Positions 1-9,335 of a DNA stretch of 64,000 nucleotides are shown here, piece by piece. The translations under genes were made by a program, and so were the position numbers. The notes below the pieces were generated by a model that saw nothing but the letters and a program-made list of their open reading frames with translations, did not search any database and was not told the DNA's origin. Every line of letters begins with the position of its first letter. Position 1 is the first letter of the stretch. This DNA is from Klebsiella africana. Lineage in GTDB: Bacteria; Pseudomonadota; Gammaproteobacteria; Enterobacterales; Enterobacteriaceae. The stretch is taken from the NCBI RefSeq assembly GCF_020526085.1, contig NZ_CP084874.1, forward strand, positions 3,224,001 through 3,288,000, given 5' to 3'.

Positions 1-535
1 GATGCGTTGAGATAATACCCGGCTCTTCGGAGGCGCCCAGCACCACCGCGCCGGCGCCGTCGCCGAAAATAATAATCGTTCCGCGATCCGCCGGATCGCA
101 GGTACGCGCCAGCACATCAGCGCCGACAACCAGCGCATAGTCAACCGCGCCGTTTTTCACATACTGATCGGCAACGCTCAGCGCGTAAGTGAACCCCGCA
201 CAGGCGGCGGCGACATCAAACGCCGGGCAACCTTTAACGCCCAGCATTGACTGGATCTGGCATGCCGAACTCGGAAACGCGTGCGTACCGGAGGTGGTCG
301 CAACAATAATCAGACCAATTTGCTCCGCGGTCACGCCGGCCATCGCCAGCGCCTGCTTTGCGGCTTCAAAGCCCATCGTAGCAACTGTTTCATGCGCTGC
401 GGCAATACGACGCTCACGGATACCTGTGCGGGTGACAATCCACTCGTCAGAGGTCTCTACCATTTTTTCCAGGTCGGCGTTTGTACGCACTTGCTCGGGC
501 AGATAGCTGCCGGTACCAATAATCTTCGTATACAT
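1..535 (-). CDS. fabH: 3-oxoacyl-ACP synthase III (KAS III), 3' part cut by window edge
   Basis: FabH condenses acetyl-CoA with malonyl-ACP to start each round of type II fatty acid synthesis in the cytoplasm. About 178 N-terminal residues are visible, starting MYTKIIGTG. The nucleophilic cysteine lies in the stretch [10 protein letters not shown] (near base 200). The catalytic His and Asn belong to the missing C-terminal half. It lies 53 bp downstream of plsX on the same strand, the usual plsX-fabH order, so it is probably in the same transcript. The gene is partial only because the window ends. Confidence 0.96.
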   Translation of the reverse strand, partial: MYTKIIGTGSYLPEQVRTNADLEKMVETSDEWIVTRTGIRERRIAAAHETVATMGFEAAKQALAMAGVTAEQIGLIIVATTSGTHAFPSSACQIQSMLGVKGCPAFDVAAACAGFTYALSVADQYVKNGAVDYALVVGADVLARTCDPADRGTIIIFGDGAGAVVLGASEEPGIISTH

Positions 536-588
536 GTACGCTCAGTCACTCTTGGGTGATATACCCGCCTCGTTCAACTTGCCGGGCG

Positions 589-1686
589 TCAATGGTGGCC
601 ATCCGTCCCGCTTTGCTGTCGGGCGTTCAGGTCACTGTCGCTTTCCGGCAGCTCGAAACCAGCTGGGTATAAAGATTCCAGGCGCGCGGCGATCCGTAGA
701 GGAATTTGCCGCTGCACCGCCTGCACTGCCTGCTCTATTGCGACGCTAAAGGCGCGTTGATTGGCAGCACCATGACTCTTGATCACGGAACCGCGCAATC
801 CTAACAGACAGGCGCCATTATACTGGTCGGGGTTGAGGTGACTGAATCGCCTCGCCAGGCTTTTTTGTAACCAACGTTTTAGTAACAGCAGCCACCACGA
901 CCTTTTTTTGCCCTCTCCCTGAGATTTCAGCAGTGAAAGGAACATTCTGACAACACCTTCCATGGTTTTTAATGTGACGTTGCCCGTGAATCCATCACAA
1001 ACCAGCACATCGGTTTTTCCGGTCAACAATTCATTGGCTTCAAGATAGCCAATGTAGTTGAGGGAAGGCAGCGTTTTAAGTACTGCGGCAGCATCGCGAA
1101 TGCTGCTGAGACCTTTCATCTCTTCTTCGCCAATATTTAGCAAGGCGACGCGAGGGCTGGCAATGCCGAGCACCTCTTCCGCCAGCACCGCGCCCATCAC
1201 GGCGAACTGCACCAGCATCGTGCTGTCGCAATCAACGTTGGCGCCGAGATCCAGCACCACGGTTTTGCCTTTCTGCTGGTGTGGCAGGACCGTCACCAGC
1301 GCCGGCCGCTCAATACCTTCGATCGGTTTGAGCAGCAGTTTCGCCAGGCCCATCAGCGCGCCAGTGTTACCGGCGCTAACGCAGGCTTGCGCCCGCCCTT
1401 CTTTCACAAGCTCCAGCGCCACGCGCATTGAGCTACCGCGACTGCTGCGGATAGCCTGTGCGGGTCGCGCATCACTGGCAATAACTGACTGCGCAGGAAT
1501 AACCTGCAGACGCGAACGTTGTTCGAAGTCAGCTTTGGCGAGTAATGGCGTGATGGCGTCGGGATCGCCGACTAAAAGAAGTGTGAGTTGCGAATTAGAG
1601 TTCAGTGCCTGCAGTGCTGCAGGCACTGTCACGGATGGGCCAAAATCGCCCCCCATGACATCTAACGCCAGGGTTAGACGTGTCAA
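589..1686 (-). CDS. plsX: phosphate acyltransferase PlsX
   Basis: PlsX converts acyl-ACP and phosphate to acyl-phosphate, the donor used by PlsY in phospholipid synthesis; it acts at the inner face of the membrane. The protein begins (M)[17 protein letters not shown] if translation starts at the TTG at 1686-1684, giving 365 aa, close to the E. coli protein (about 356 aa). The same frame stays open upstream to an ATG at 1752, adding 22 residues that do not look like the family N-terminus. I chose the TTG because homology begins exactly there; no strong Shine-Dalgarno is visible for it. The C-terminus carries a few extra polar residues. It sits between rpmF and fabH. Confidence 0.93.
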   Translation of the reverse strand: MTRLTLALDVMGGDFGPSVTVPAALQALNSNSQLTLLLVGDPDAITPLLAKADFEQRSRLQVIPAQSVIASDARPAQAIRSSRGSSMRVALELVKEGRAQACVSAGNTGALMGLAKLLLKPIEGIERPALVTVLPHQQKGKTVVLDLGANVDCDSTMLVQFAVMGAVLAEEVLGIASPRVALLNIGEEEMKGLSSIRDAAAVLKTLPSLNYIGYLEANELLTGKTDVLVCDGFTGNVTLKTMEGVVRMFLSLLKSQGEGKKRSWWLLLLKRWLQKSLARRFSHLNPDQYNGACLLGLRGSVIKSHGAANQRAFSVAIEQAVQAVQRQIPLRIAARLESLYPAGFELPESDSDLNARQQSGTDGHH

Positions 1687-1889
1687 GGTATCGTCGCTGC
1701 CCGGTTCGGTGATTCCCCAGTTACCCGGGGAGTCCTCACTAAGCTTCATCACGCTGGCACCCGCGAAAACTCACGCTGCAGACGCAACAACTCGGGCATT
1801 AATGCCCCTGGCGACCGGGTTAACCGGGTATCCAGGGACGCATACGCCCGCCATGGCCTGCAACGGGAAATCCTGCGAGTATCGCGTGA

Positions 1890-2075
<186 letters not shown>

Positions 2076-2079
2076 TCAA

Positions 2080-2601
2080 TTACTTACGCTTTAAGCTGGC
2101 TAATACGGCAAATGGGTTTGGTTTTTGTGCCTCTTCAGGCAGTTCGCCAAAGACCATGTCCGCGTCGGACACTTCACAGTGTTCAGAATCATGCACCGGA
2201 ACTACGGGCAGGGAGAGGATAATTTCATCCTCGACCATTGCCTGCAGGTCGATTTCACCGAATTCGTTAACCTCAATCGGCTCATACGCTTCCGGTAGTG
2301 CTTCGGCCTGTTCGTCATTTCTGACGGGGCTAAAACAATACGTGGTGTGGACGTAATGGGAGAACGGTTTCCCGCAACGCTGGCATTCGAGGGTTACCGT
2401 CACCTTTGCATCGCCAGTGATGACGGCGAGACGCTGGTTATCGATAGCGAACGACATGCTGCATTCCACATCGCTGTCCACGCTGACTACAGAATCGGCT
2501 ACACGTTCAACCTGATCGCCGGCATAGATGCCTTCGTAATCAAGGCGTTTTTGAGCCGTGCGGACCGGATCAAGAGTCAGGGGTAATTTTACCTTTTGCA
2601 T
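2080..2601 (-). CDS. yceD: DUF177 protein YceD (23S rRNA accumulation protein)
   Basis: A 173-aa protein with the DUF177 core: a CxxC pair in [10 protein letters not shown] near residue 92 and a conserved acidic segment ending in [22 protein letters not shown]. The family is linked in bacteria and plastids to accumulation of 23S rRNA; the molecular activity is not established. It is the first gene of the yceD-rpmF-plsX-fabH strand and faces the divergent yceF across 141 bp. Length matches the E. coli protein (173 aa). Confidence 0.93.
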   Translation of the reverse strand: MQKVKLPLTLDPVRTAQKRLDYEGIYAGDQVERVADSVVSVDSDVECSMSFAIDNQRLAVITGDAKVTVTLECQRCGKPFSHYVHTTYCFSPVRNDEQAEALPEAYEPIEVNEFGEIDLQAMVEDEIILSLPVVPVHDSEHCEVSDADMVFGELPEEAQKPNPFAVLASLKRK

Positions 2602-2642
2602 AGGGCGCGCATATTAACTTTGTAATGTCATAGAGTCAAAGA

Positions 2643-2667
2643 AAAAGGCAGCCTCAGGTTGCCTTTT
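2643..2667. other. stem-loop between yceD and yceF
   Basis: An 8-bp perfect stem (AAAAGGCA / TGCCTTTT) lies in the divergent yceD-yceF gap. E. coli carries the small RNA SraB in this same gap (recalled), so this could be its terminator or part of its body. I cannot verify sequence homology to SraB from here. Confidence 0.35.
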
Positions 2668-2742
2668 GCCATTTATTCGCACACATTGCGGCGCATAGTT
2701 TAAGATGATGCTCTGCGAAGCGCTATATGTGGATGAAAAAAT

Positions 2743-3327
2743 ATGTCTGAACTTATCCTGGCATCAACCTCTCCCTGGCGGCGCATGCTGCTGGAAAAAC
2801 TGGGTTTACCGTTTGAATGTGCCGCGCCTGACGTCGACGAAACGCCCCGGCCTGATGAATCCGCGCGTCAGCTTGTTACCCGGCTGGCGCAGGCTAAAGC
2901 GCAGAGCCTGGCCTCGCGCTTCCCCAATCACCTTATTATAGGCTCCGATCAGGTTTGCGTACTGGACGGTGAAATCACCGGCAAACCGCACACCGAAGAA
3001 ATTGCCCGCCGGCAGTTAAGAAAGGCCAGCGGGTCAATCATTACCTTTTATACCGGACTGGCGCTGTACAACTCTGCCAGCGGCCATCTGCAAACCGAAT
3101 GCGAACCCTTTGACGTTCACTTCCGGCATCTCAGCGATAAAGAGATCGAGGGCTATGTGCGCAAAGAGAACCCACTGCAGTGCGCCGGGAGTTTCAAGAG
3201 CGAAGGATTGGGCATTACGCTATTTGAACGACTGGAAGGCCGCGACCCGAACACGCTGGTCGGTTTACCTTTAATCGCGCTCTGTCAAATGCTGCGCCGC
3301 GAAAATTACAACCCGCTGTTAGGCTGA
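2743..3327 (+). CDS. yceF: Maf-type nucleotide pyrophosphatase YceF (7-methyl-GTP pyrophosphatase)
   Basis: A 194-aa Maf/Ham1-like protein. It opens with the Maf signature [15 protein letters not shown] (residues 6-20) and has the catalytic acidic motif SDQV with Asp69. Family members hydrolyse modified or non-canonical NTPs to NMP plus pyrophosphate; E. coli YceF prefers 7-methyl-GTP. It is a single gene facing yceD divergently and rluC convergently, closed by a shared terminator at 3331-3362. Confidence 0.95.
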   Translation: MSELILASTSPWRRMLLEKLGLPFECAAPDVDETPRPDESARQLVTRLAQAKAQSLASRFPNHLIIGSDQVCVLDGEITGKPHTEEIARRQLRKASGSIITFYTGLALYNSASGHLQTECEPFDVHFRHLSDKEIEGYVRKENPLQCAGSFKSEGLGITLFERLEGRDPNTLVGLPLIALCQMLRRENYNPLLG

Positions 3328-3330
3328 AGC

Positions 3331-3362
3331 AAAAAAAACGGCGGAACTGATTCCGCCGTTGC
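3331..3362. terminator. bidirectional terminator yceF / rluC
   Basis: A GC stem AACGGCGGAA / TTCCGCCGTT is preceded by eight A residues in the gap between the convergent stops. Read on the minus strand it gives a U-tract for rluC; on the plus strand it follows yceF. Confidence 0.8.
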
Positions 3363-3364
3363 GC

Positions 3365-4318
3365 TTATTTGCTTTTGCGTAGCACCTGTAAACAGTGCTT
3401 CAGCTGGTTATCCAGCGGCGCTTCAACGCGCATGACCTCCCCGCTTCCCGGGTGGGTAAACTTCAACGCCGCCGCGTGCAGGAACAGGCGATTTAAGCCG
3501 GTAGCGGACAGCTGCTTGTCGAACTCGCGGTCGCCATAGCGGTCGTCAAAGGCGATAGGATGGCCGGCATACTGGGTATGAACGCGGATCTGATGCGTCC
3601 GCCCGGTGACCGGACTGCAGCGCACCAGCGTGGCGAATTCGTAACGCTCTTCCACTTTAAAGCGCGTCTCCGACGGCTTACCTTCCTGACTGACGCGAAC
3701 GATCCGCTCCCCACTCTGCAGAATATTCTTCAACAGCGGGGCCTGGACCACTTTGGTATGCGACTGCCACTGGCCGCGCACCAGCGCCAGGTAGTCTTTC
3801 TGCATGCCTTTATCGCGCAGTTGCTCGTGCAGCGAGCGCAGCGCTGAACGCTTCTTCGCTACCAGCAGAACACCGGAGGTATCCCGGTCGAGCCGATGCA
3901 CCAGTTCAAGGAAACGCGCCTCGGGACGCAGCGCGCGCAGTCCTTCGATCACGCCAAAGCTCAAGCCGCTGCCGCCATGAACCGCGGTACCAGAAGGTTT
4001 ATTGAGCACCAGAATATGATCGTCTTCATAGAGGATCACCTCAGAGAGCGCGGCCACTTTCTGCAGATGCGGCGATACCGCCTCTTCTTCACGCTCCGCC
4101 ACGCGCACCGGCGGGATACGGACTTCATCACCCGCTTCCAGCTTATATTCAGGCTTCACGCGCTTTTTGTTTACCCGCACCTCGCCTTTACGCAGGATAC
4201 GGTAAATCATGCTCTTTGGTACGCCTTTCAATTGCGTACGCAAAAAGTTGTCGATACGTTGCCCCGCTTCATCAGCAGCAATGGCAACCATTTTTACGGT
4301 TGGGGTCTCAGTTTTCAT
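3365..4318 (-). CDS. rluC: 23S rRNA pseudouridine(955/2504/2580) synthase
   Basis: RluC makes pseudouridines at 955, 2504 and 2580 of 23S rRNA. The 317-aa protein has an N-terminal S4 RNA-binding domain (about residues 20-80, RIDNFLRTQLKGVPKSMIYRIL) and an RluA-type catalytic domain with the HRLDRDTSG motif carrying the active Asp. I start it at the ATG at 4318 (MKTETPTVKM), which matches the family; the frame is open 14 codons further upstream but without homology. It is divergent from rne, as in E. coli. Confidence 0.95.
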   Translation of the reverse strand: MKTETPTVKMVAIAADEAGQRIDNFLRTQLKGVPKSMIYRILRKGEVRVNKKRVKPEYKLEAGDEVRIPPVRVAEREEEAVSPHLQKVAALSEVILYEDDHILVLNKPSGTAVHGGSGLSFGVIEGLRALRPEARFLELVHRLDRDTSGVLLVAKKRSALRSLHEQLRDKGMQKDYLALVRGQWQSHTKVVQAPLLKNILQSGERIVRVSQEGKPSETRFKVEERYEFATLVRCSPVTGRTHQIRVHTQYAGHPIAFDDRYGDREFDKQLSATGLNRLFLHAAALKFTHPGSGEVMRVEAPLDNQLKHCLQVLRKSK

Positions 4319-4639
4319 GGTGCGCGATTCTAAATAGCCGGACGCATTAGCGCCACTCATTTTTATATGCTTATATTTATCATTATCCTGTTTTCACGGT
4401 TTGCCTGACCGCCATTTTGTTTGTTATTAGAACAATCTGTATGTGCAGGTGATAAAACTGTGAGTAACCGGGTGATAAAAGGTGAAAGTCAACTTGCTAT
4501 AACAAGGTTAGCAATGGAATAATGAGACCGTTTTCCGTATTGCATCTTGTTAGAACAAGACATTAGCGGAATGACCAATTTTGTCTGACCGATCGCCCAC
4601 GCAGCAATGGCGTAAGACGTTGTGATCTTTCAGACAGTT

Positions 4640-5017
4640 AGCGGGCTGCGGGTTGCAGTCCTTACCGGTACAGGCTCTATGGATTTCTAGTCGCAGGAAG
4701 GCGTCAACTCCGGGACTCCCGGGAGCTCATCTGGATCCTTTGATCGAGGTGAGCAGGTTAAGCCATCATGCCTGCAACGCGAAAGACGACGAGTATAAAT
4801 GGAATATTCTCTGGTGATACATCCCAGGCTGTTCCCCTGAATAATTGCGCTGTGTTTCCGTTTGAAACACAGGCGACCGACACTCTGCGCCTCTTAAGCG
4901 CGCGACAACCGTGAGGTTGGCGACGTGAACCAGACACGAGGCCATCGGTTTTCCCCCGGAAAGGCATTACTCTGCCCGCAGCTTAGTCGTCAATGTAAGA
5001 ATAATGAGTAAGTTACG
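4640..5017 (+). promoter_or_regulatory. rne promoter region and structured 5' leader (rne5-type)
   Basis: About 700 bp between rluC and rne contain no credible gene. In E. coli the rne mRNA has a leader of about 361 nt through which RNase E represses its own synthesis; counting back the same distance from the start codon gives about 4657. Several hairpins are visible, the clearest at 4850-4872 with a 9-bp stem (CTGTGTTTC / GAAACACAG). The exact transcription start is not determined here. The rest of the gap (4319-4640) is AT-rich and probably holds the divergent promoters. Confidence 0.65.
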
Positions 5018-8000
5018 ATGAAAAGAATGTTAATCAACGCAACTCAGCAGGAAGAGTTGCGCGTCGCCCTTGTTGATGGGCAGCGCCTGTACGACCTGGA
5101 TATCGAAAGCCCCGGGCACGAACAGAAAAAAGCGAACATCTACAAAGGCAAGATCACCCGTATTGAACCCAGCCTTGAAGCCGCGTTTGTCGATTACGGC
5201 GCCGAGCGTCATGGTTTCCTCCCCCTCAAAGAAATCGCCCGCGAATACTTCCCCGCTAATTACAATGCGCACGGCCGTCCTAATATCAAAGACGTCCTGC
5301 GTGAAGGTCAGGAAGTTATCGTACAGATTGATAAAGAAGAACGTGGCAACAAAGGCGCTGCGCTCACTACCTTTATCAGCCTGGCAGGCAGCTATCTGGT
5401 CCTGATGCCGAACAACCCACGCGCGGGGGGAATTTCCCGCCGTATCGAGGGCGACGACCGCACTGAACTGAAAGAAGCGCTGGCGAGCCTGGAGCTTCCG
5501 GACGGTATGGGTCTTATCGTTCGCACCGCTGGCGTCGGCAAATCTGCCGAAGCCCTGCAGTGGGACCTGAGCTTCCGCCTGAAGCACTGGGAAGCGATTC
5601 AGAAAGCCGCGGAAAGCCGTCCGGCGCCGTTCCTGATCCACCAGGAAAGCAACGTCATTGTCCGCGCCTTCCGTGACTATCTGCGCCAGGATATCGGCGA
5701 AATCCTGATCGATAACCCGAAAGTGCTCGAGCTGGCGCGCCAGCATATCGCCGCGCTGGGTCGTCCGGATTTCAGCAGTAAAATCAAACTGTACACCGGT
5801 GAAATCCCGCTGTTCAGCCACTACCAGATCGAATCTCAGATTGAATCCGCCTTCCAGCGCGAAGTCCGTCTGCCGTCCGGTGGCTCTATCGTTATCGACA
5901 GCACTGAAGCGCTGACCGCGATCGATATCAACTCCGCCCGCGCCACCCGCGGCGGCGACATCGAAGAGACGGCCTTCAACACCAACCTCGAAGCGGCGGA
6001 CGAGATTGCCCGCCAGCTGCGTCTGCGCGACCTCGGCGGCTTGATCGTTATCGACTTTATCGATATGACCCCGGTTCGCCACCAGCGAGCGGTGGAGAAT
6101 CGTCTGCGCGAAGCCGTCCGTCAGGACCGGGCTCGCATTCAGATCAGCCATATCTCGCGCTTCGGCCTGCTGGAGATGTCCCGCCAGCGTCTGAGCCCGT
6201 CGCTGGGCGAATCCAGCCACCACGTCTGCCCGCGCTGCTCCGGCACCGGTACCGTGCGTGATAACGAATCGCTGTCGCTCTCTATTCTGCGTCTGATTGA
6301 AGAAGAAGCGCTGAAAGAGAACACCAAAGAAGTCCACGCCATCGTGCCGGTACCGATCGCCTCGTATCTGCTGAACGAAAAACGTGCCGCAGTGAGCGCA
6401 ATTGAATCCCGCCAGGGCGATGTCCGCGTCATTATCGTGCCAAACGACGAAATGCAGACGCCGCACTACTCCGTCCTGCGCGTGCGCAAAGGTGAAGAGA
6501 CCTCAACGCTGAGCTACCTGCTACCGAAGCTGCATGAAGAAGAGATGGCGCTGCCTGGCGAAGATGAACCGGCAGAACGCAAACGTCCGGAACAGCCTGC
6601 TCTGGCCGCCTTTGTCATGCCTGACGCGCCGCCGGCCCCGATGCCGGAAGAACCTGCTGCCGCACCTGTCGCCGCAGCCACACCGGTCGCGCCGGCCGCG
6701 CCGGCGCAGCCGGGACTGTTCTCACGCTTCTTCGGCGCCCTGAAAAACATCTTCTCTGGCGCTGAAGAAACCAAGCCGGCTGAAGTTCAGGTCGAAAAGA
6801 AAGCGGAAGAAAAACCGGAGCGTCCGCAGGAGCGCCGTAAACCGCGCACTAACAATCGCCGCGATCGCAACGACCGCCGTGATAACCGCGATAATCGTGA
6901 TAACCGCGATAATCGTGATAACCGCGACACCCGTGCGGACAATGCCGAGGGTCGTGAGCCGCGCGAATCGCGTGAAGAGAATCGTCGTAACCGTCGCGAG
7001 AAACAGCCGCAGAGTGTAGAAACCCGTGACGTTCGCCAGACCGCAGGCGACGACACGGAGAAAGCGAAATCCCGTGACGAGCAGCAGCCGCGCCGCGAAC
7101 GTACCCGCCGCCGTAATGACGACAAACGTCAGGCGCAGCAGGAAGTCAAAGCGCAGACTCGCGAAGAGCCGGTAGTACAGGAGACGGAGCAGGAAGAGCG
7201 TGTGCAGACTCTGCCGCGCCGTAAACCGCGCCAGCTCTCGCAGAAAGTGCGCATTGAGTCAGCTGTCGCTGAGCAGGCTGCCGAGAACGTACCAGAAGCC
7301 GTTGTGGCTGAAGTCGTCGCCCCGCGCAGCGAGCCGGTGCAAGCCGAACTGCCGGCGGTAGTGGAAAACGTGGCGGACCACGACGAAAATGGCGAATCCC
7401 GTGAAGCGAACGGTATGCCGCGTCGCTCACGTCGCTCCCCGCGTCATCTGCGCGTTAGCGGTCAGCGTCGCCGTCGCTATCGTGACGAACGCTACCCGAC
7501 CCAGTCGCCGATGCCGCTGACTGTGGCCTGCGCATCGCCGGAAATGGCTTCCGGTAAAGTCTGGATCCGCTACCCGGTTGTTCGTCCGCAGGATCAGCAA
7601 CCCGAAGAGGTTCAGAATCAGGATGCCAGCATCGAGGAAACCATCGCGGCCGTGGCGCCCCCGGTTGCCGCCGTTGAAACCGTTACCGCTGCGCCAGTGA
7701 CCGTCGAGCCGAGCACCATGGAGCCAGTAACCGCTGAGCCGGTGGTCGTCGAGCCGGTCGCCGCCGCTGAGCCGGTGGTGGTTGATACTGCGGACGTTGC
7801 CGCGCCAGCAGCTGTCGAGCCAGCGTCGCAGGCGCCGGTGACCGAAGCCCCGGTGATGGAAGAGCCTGTGGCCATCGCGCCAGTGGCGATCGACGCCGAG
7901 CCGGTAACGGTCGAACCTGAAGTGGTTGAAACGGCACCGGTGGTTGAAACGCCAGTGGAAACCATCGCGCCGGTGGCAGAAACCACCGTGGAAGCGCCGG

Positions 8001-8251
8001 TCGTCGACACGGTACCTGCCGAGCCGGTAAAAGCCGAAGCCCCGGTGAGTCAGCCGGTAGTGGTGGCGGGTCATCGCCATGCCACCGCGCCAATGACCCG
8101 TGCGCCAGCGCCGGACTACGTTCCGGAAGCGCCGCGCCATAGCACCTGGGTGCGCCCGCCGTTCGCCTTTGATGGTAAAGGCGCGGCCGGGGGCCATAGC
8201 GCAACACATATCGCTACCGCTGAACCGACTCGCCCACAGCCCGTCGAATAA
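5018..8251 (+). CDS. rne: ribonuclease E
   Basis: RNase E is the essential endonuclease and scaffold of the degradosome, acting on mRNA decay and on rRNA and tRNA processing at the inner membrane. The 1077-aa protein has an N-terminal catalytic half with the S1 domain near residues 35-125, catalytic Asp303 ([13 protein letters not shown]) and a second catalytic Asp in [10 protein letters not shown], and the Zn-link CPRCSGTG at 404-411. The C-terminal half is low-complexity: a membrane-binding amphipathic helix ([17 protein letters not shown], about 565-585), an Arg-rich RNA-binding region with five tandem Asp-Asn-Arg units (residues 622-636), and a long Val-Glu-Pro/Ala repeat tract before the end. 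It is slightly longer than the E. coli protein (1061 aa), the difference falling in the scaffold half. Confidence 0.98.
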   Translation: MKRMLINATQQEELRVALVDGQRLYDLDIESPGHEQKKANIYKGKITRIEPSLEAAFVDYGAERHGFLPLKEIAREYFPANYNAHGRPNIKDVLREGQEVIVQIDKEERGNKGAALTTFISLAGSYLVLMPNNPRAGGISRRIEGDDRTELKEALASLELPDGMGLIVRTAGVGKSAEALQWDLSFRLKHWEAIQKAAESRPAPFLIHQESNVIVRAFRDYLRQDIGEILIDNPKVLELARQHIAALGRPDFSSKIKLYTGEIPLFSHYQIESQIESAFQREVRLPSGGSIVIDSTEALTAIDINSARATRGGDIEETAFNTNLEAADEIARQLRLRDLGGLIVIDFIDMTPVRHQRAVENRLREAVRQDRARIQISHISRFGLLEMSRQRLSPSLGESSHHVCPRCSGTGTVRDNESLSLSILRLIEEEALKENTKEVHAIVPVPIASYLLNEKRAAVSAIESRQGDVRVIIVPNDEMQTPHYSVLRVRKGEETSTLSYLLPKLHEEEMALPGEDEPAERKRPEQPALAAFVMPDAPPAPMPEEPAAAPVAAATPVAPAAPAQPGLFSRFFGALKNIFSGAEETKPAEVQVEKKAEEKPERPQERRKPRTNNRRDRNDRRDNRDNRDNRDNRDNRDTRADNAEGREPRESREENRRNRREKQPQSVETRDVRQTAGDDTEKAKSRDEQQPRRERTRRRNDDKRQAQQEVKAQTREEPVVQETEQEERVQTLPRRKPRQLSQKVRIESAVAEQAAENVPEAVVAEVVAPRSEPVQAELPAVVENVADHDENGESREANGMPRRSRRSPRHLRVSGQRRRRYRDERYPTQSPMPLTVACASPEMASGKVWIRYPVVRPQDQQPEEVQNQDASIEETIAAVAPPVAAVETVTAAPVTVEPSTMEPVTAEPVVVEPVAAAEPVVVDTADVAAPAAVEPASQAPVTEAPVMEEPVAIAPVAIDAEPVTVEPEVVETAPVVETPVETIAPVAETTVEAPVVDTVPAEPVKAEAPVSQPVVVAGHRHATAPMTRAPAPDYVPEAPRHSTWVRPPFAFDGKGAAGGHSATHIATAEPTRPQPVE

Positions 8252-8262
8252 GCGTGCTCCAT

Positions 8263-8292
8263 AAAAAAACCGGCCTCTGGCCGGTTTTTTTT
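8263..8292. terminator. bidirectional terminator rne / LysR gene
   Basis: Seven A residues, the stem CCGGCC / GGCCGG with a short loop, then eight T residues. It serves rne on the plus strand and overlaps the stop codon of the convergent LysR gene. Confidence 0.9.
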
Positions 8293-9226
8293 ATGCGCTT
8301 TGCGGACGCTGCATCCCGGCCAGATCCGGCATGATCTCCCGCATCAGGTCAAGGAACTTACGCAGGCGTGTCGGATAATAGCGCGCCCAGGGATAAACCA
8401 GATGAACCGGCAGCGAGGCCGGACGCCACTGCGGGAACAGCTCAATCAGCCGTCCGGCGGCAATATCCTCCACGACCGTCCAGCTGGACACCATCGCCAC
8501 CCCTAGCCCTGCCAGCGCAGTGTTGCGCGCGACGTACAGGCTGTCAGTGCTCAGACAGGGAGTTATCGCCGTGGAAACAATTTGCCCACCTGGATGATGC
8601 CGGAGTCTCACCTCATGCTGATAAAAGGTGTTGATAGCGATCCACGGCAGAGCGGATAAATCATCCAGCGTGGTTAAGGGCGGGAACTTCGCCAGCAGTT
8701 CGGGGGAAGCCACCACGCACCGCGGCACTTCCGCCAACAGCACGGATACCGTGGCCGGATCCACCTCCGCCCCCACGCGGATGGCGCAGTCGATATTATC
8801 GCTGAGAAAGTCGACAGTATTATCGTTCAGCATCCACTCGACCGACAACTGCGGATGACGCTGCAGAAACGCCACCAACGGTTCCAGCAGTTGTTGCTGG
8901 CCAAAAGCGTGGGGCGCCCGGACCCGCAGCACTCCTACCGGCCGATCGTCGGCAATACGCAGGTCATCCTCCAGCGCCAGCCAGGCATCCACTACCTGAC
9001 GGGCATGGCGATAACAGCGTTCGCCATCGTCGGTGAGCTTCATCGCATGGGTGGTACGCAGGATAAGCTTCACCCCCAGCAGGCTTTCCAGAGATTGCAG
9101 ACGGCGGCTGACGGTCGCCTGGGTGGTATCCATCTGCCCCGCAGCGGCGGAGAGTGAGCCGGCCTCTATAATACGAATATAGGTGCGCATCAGCTCAATG
9201 CGGTCTATACGCTCCTGTCTTTTCAT
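8291..9226 (-). CDS. LysR-family transcriptional regulator
   Basis: A 311-aa LysR regulator. The N-terminal winged helix-turn-helix covers about residues 8-68 (MRTYIRIIEAGSLSAAAGQM, then TQATVSRRLQSLE), followed by a periplasmic-binding-like effector domain. The start at 9226 (MKRQERIDRIELM) is preceded by an AGG-type ribosome site; upstream in-frame residues do not resemble the family. It is divergent from the MFS gene at 9336 with a perfect 7-bp dyad in the 109-bp gap, so it probably regulates that exporter. Effector unknown. In E. coli this position holds flagellar genes. Confidence 0.9.
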   Translation of the reverse strand: MKRQERIDRIELMRTYIRIIEAGSLSAAAGQMDTTQATVSRRLQSLESLLGVKLILRTTHAMKLTDDGERCYRHARQVVDAWLALEDDLRIADDRPVGVLRVRAPHAFGQQQLLEPLVAFLQRHPQLSVEWMLNDNTVDFLSDNIDCAIRVGAEVDPATVSVLLAEVPRCVVASPELLAKFPPLTTLDDLSALPWIAINTFYQHEVRLRHHPGGQIVSTAITPCLSTDSLYVARNTALAGLGVAMVSSWTVVEDIAAGRLIELFPQWRPASLPVHLVYPWARYYPTRLRKFLDLMREIMPDLAGMQRPQSA

Positions 9227-9238
9227 TTTTCTTTTGCC

Positions 9239-9255
9239 TATACGTGCTACGTATA
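9239..9255. promoter_or_regulatory. candidate LysR operator (TATACGT-N3-ACGTATA)
   Basis: A perfect 7-bp inverted repeat with a 3-bp spacer lies between the divergent LysR and MFS genes, 13 bp from the LysR start. Its position and T-N11-A form suit a LysR regulator site. Binding is inferred, not known. Confidence 0.5.
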
Positions 9256-9335
9256 ACCGTTTTACCACCAGCCTGGCTACCGCACCAGCCGCATTCAGGG
9301 AAAAATAGCCCCATCGCATCTACGAGGTATTGATC

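Noticed and set aside
4758..4967. Minus-strand frame in the rne leader
   Set aside because: Overlaps the regulatory leader hairpins; no homology (a similar doubtful gene was once listed in E. coli).
7427..8209. Long minus-strand frames opposite the rne 3' half
   Set aside because: Low-complexity complement of the GC-rich VEP repeats; rne is certain.
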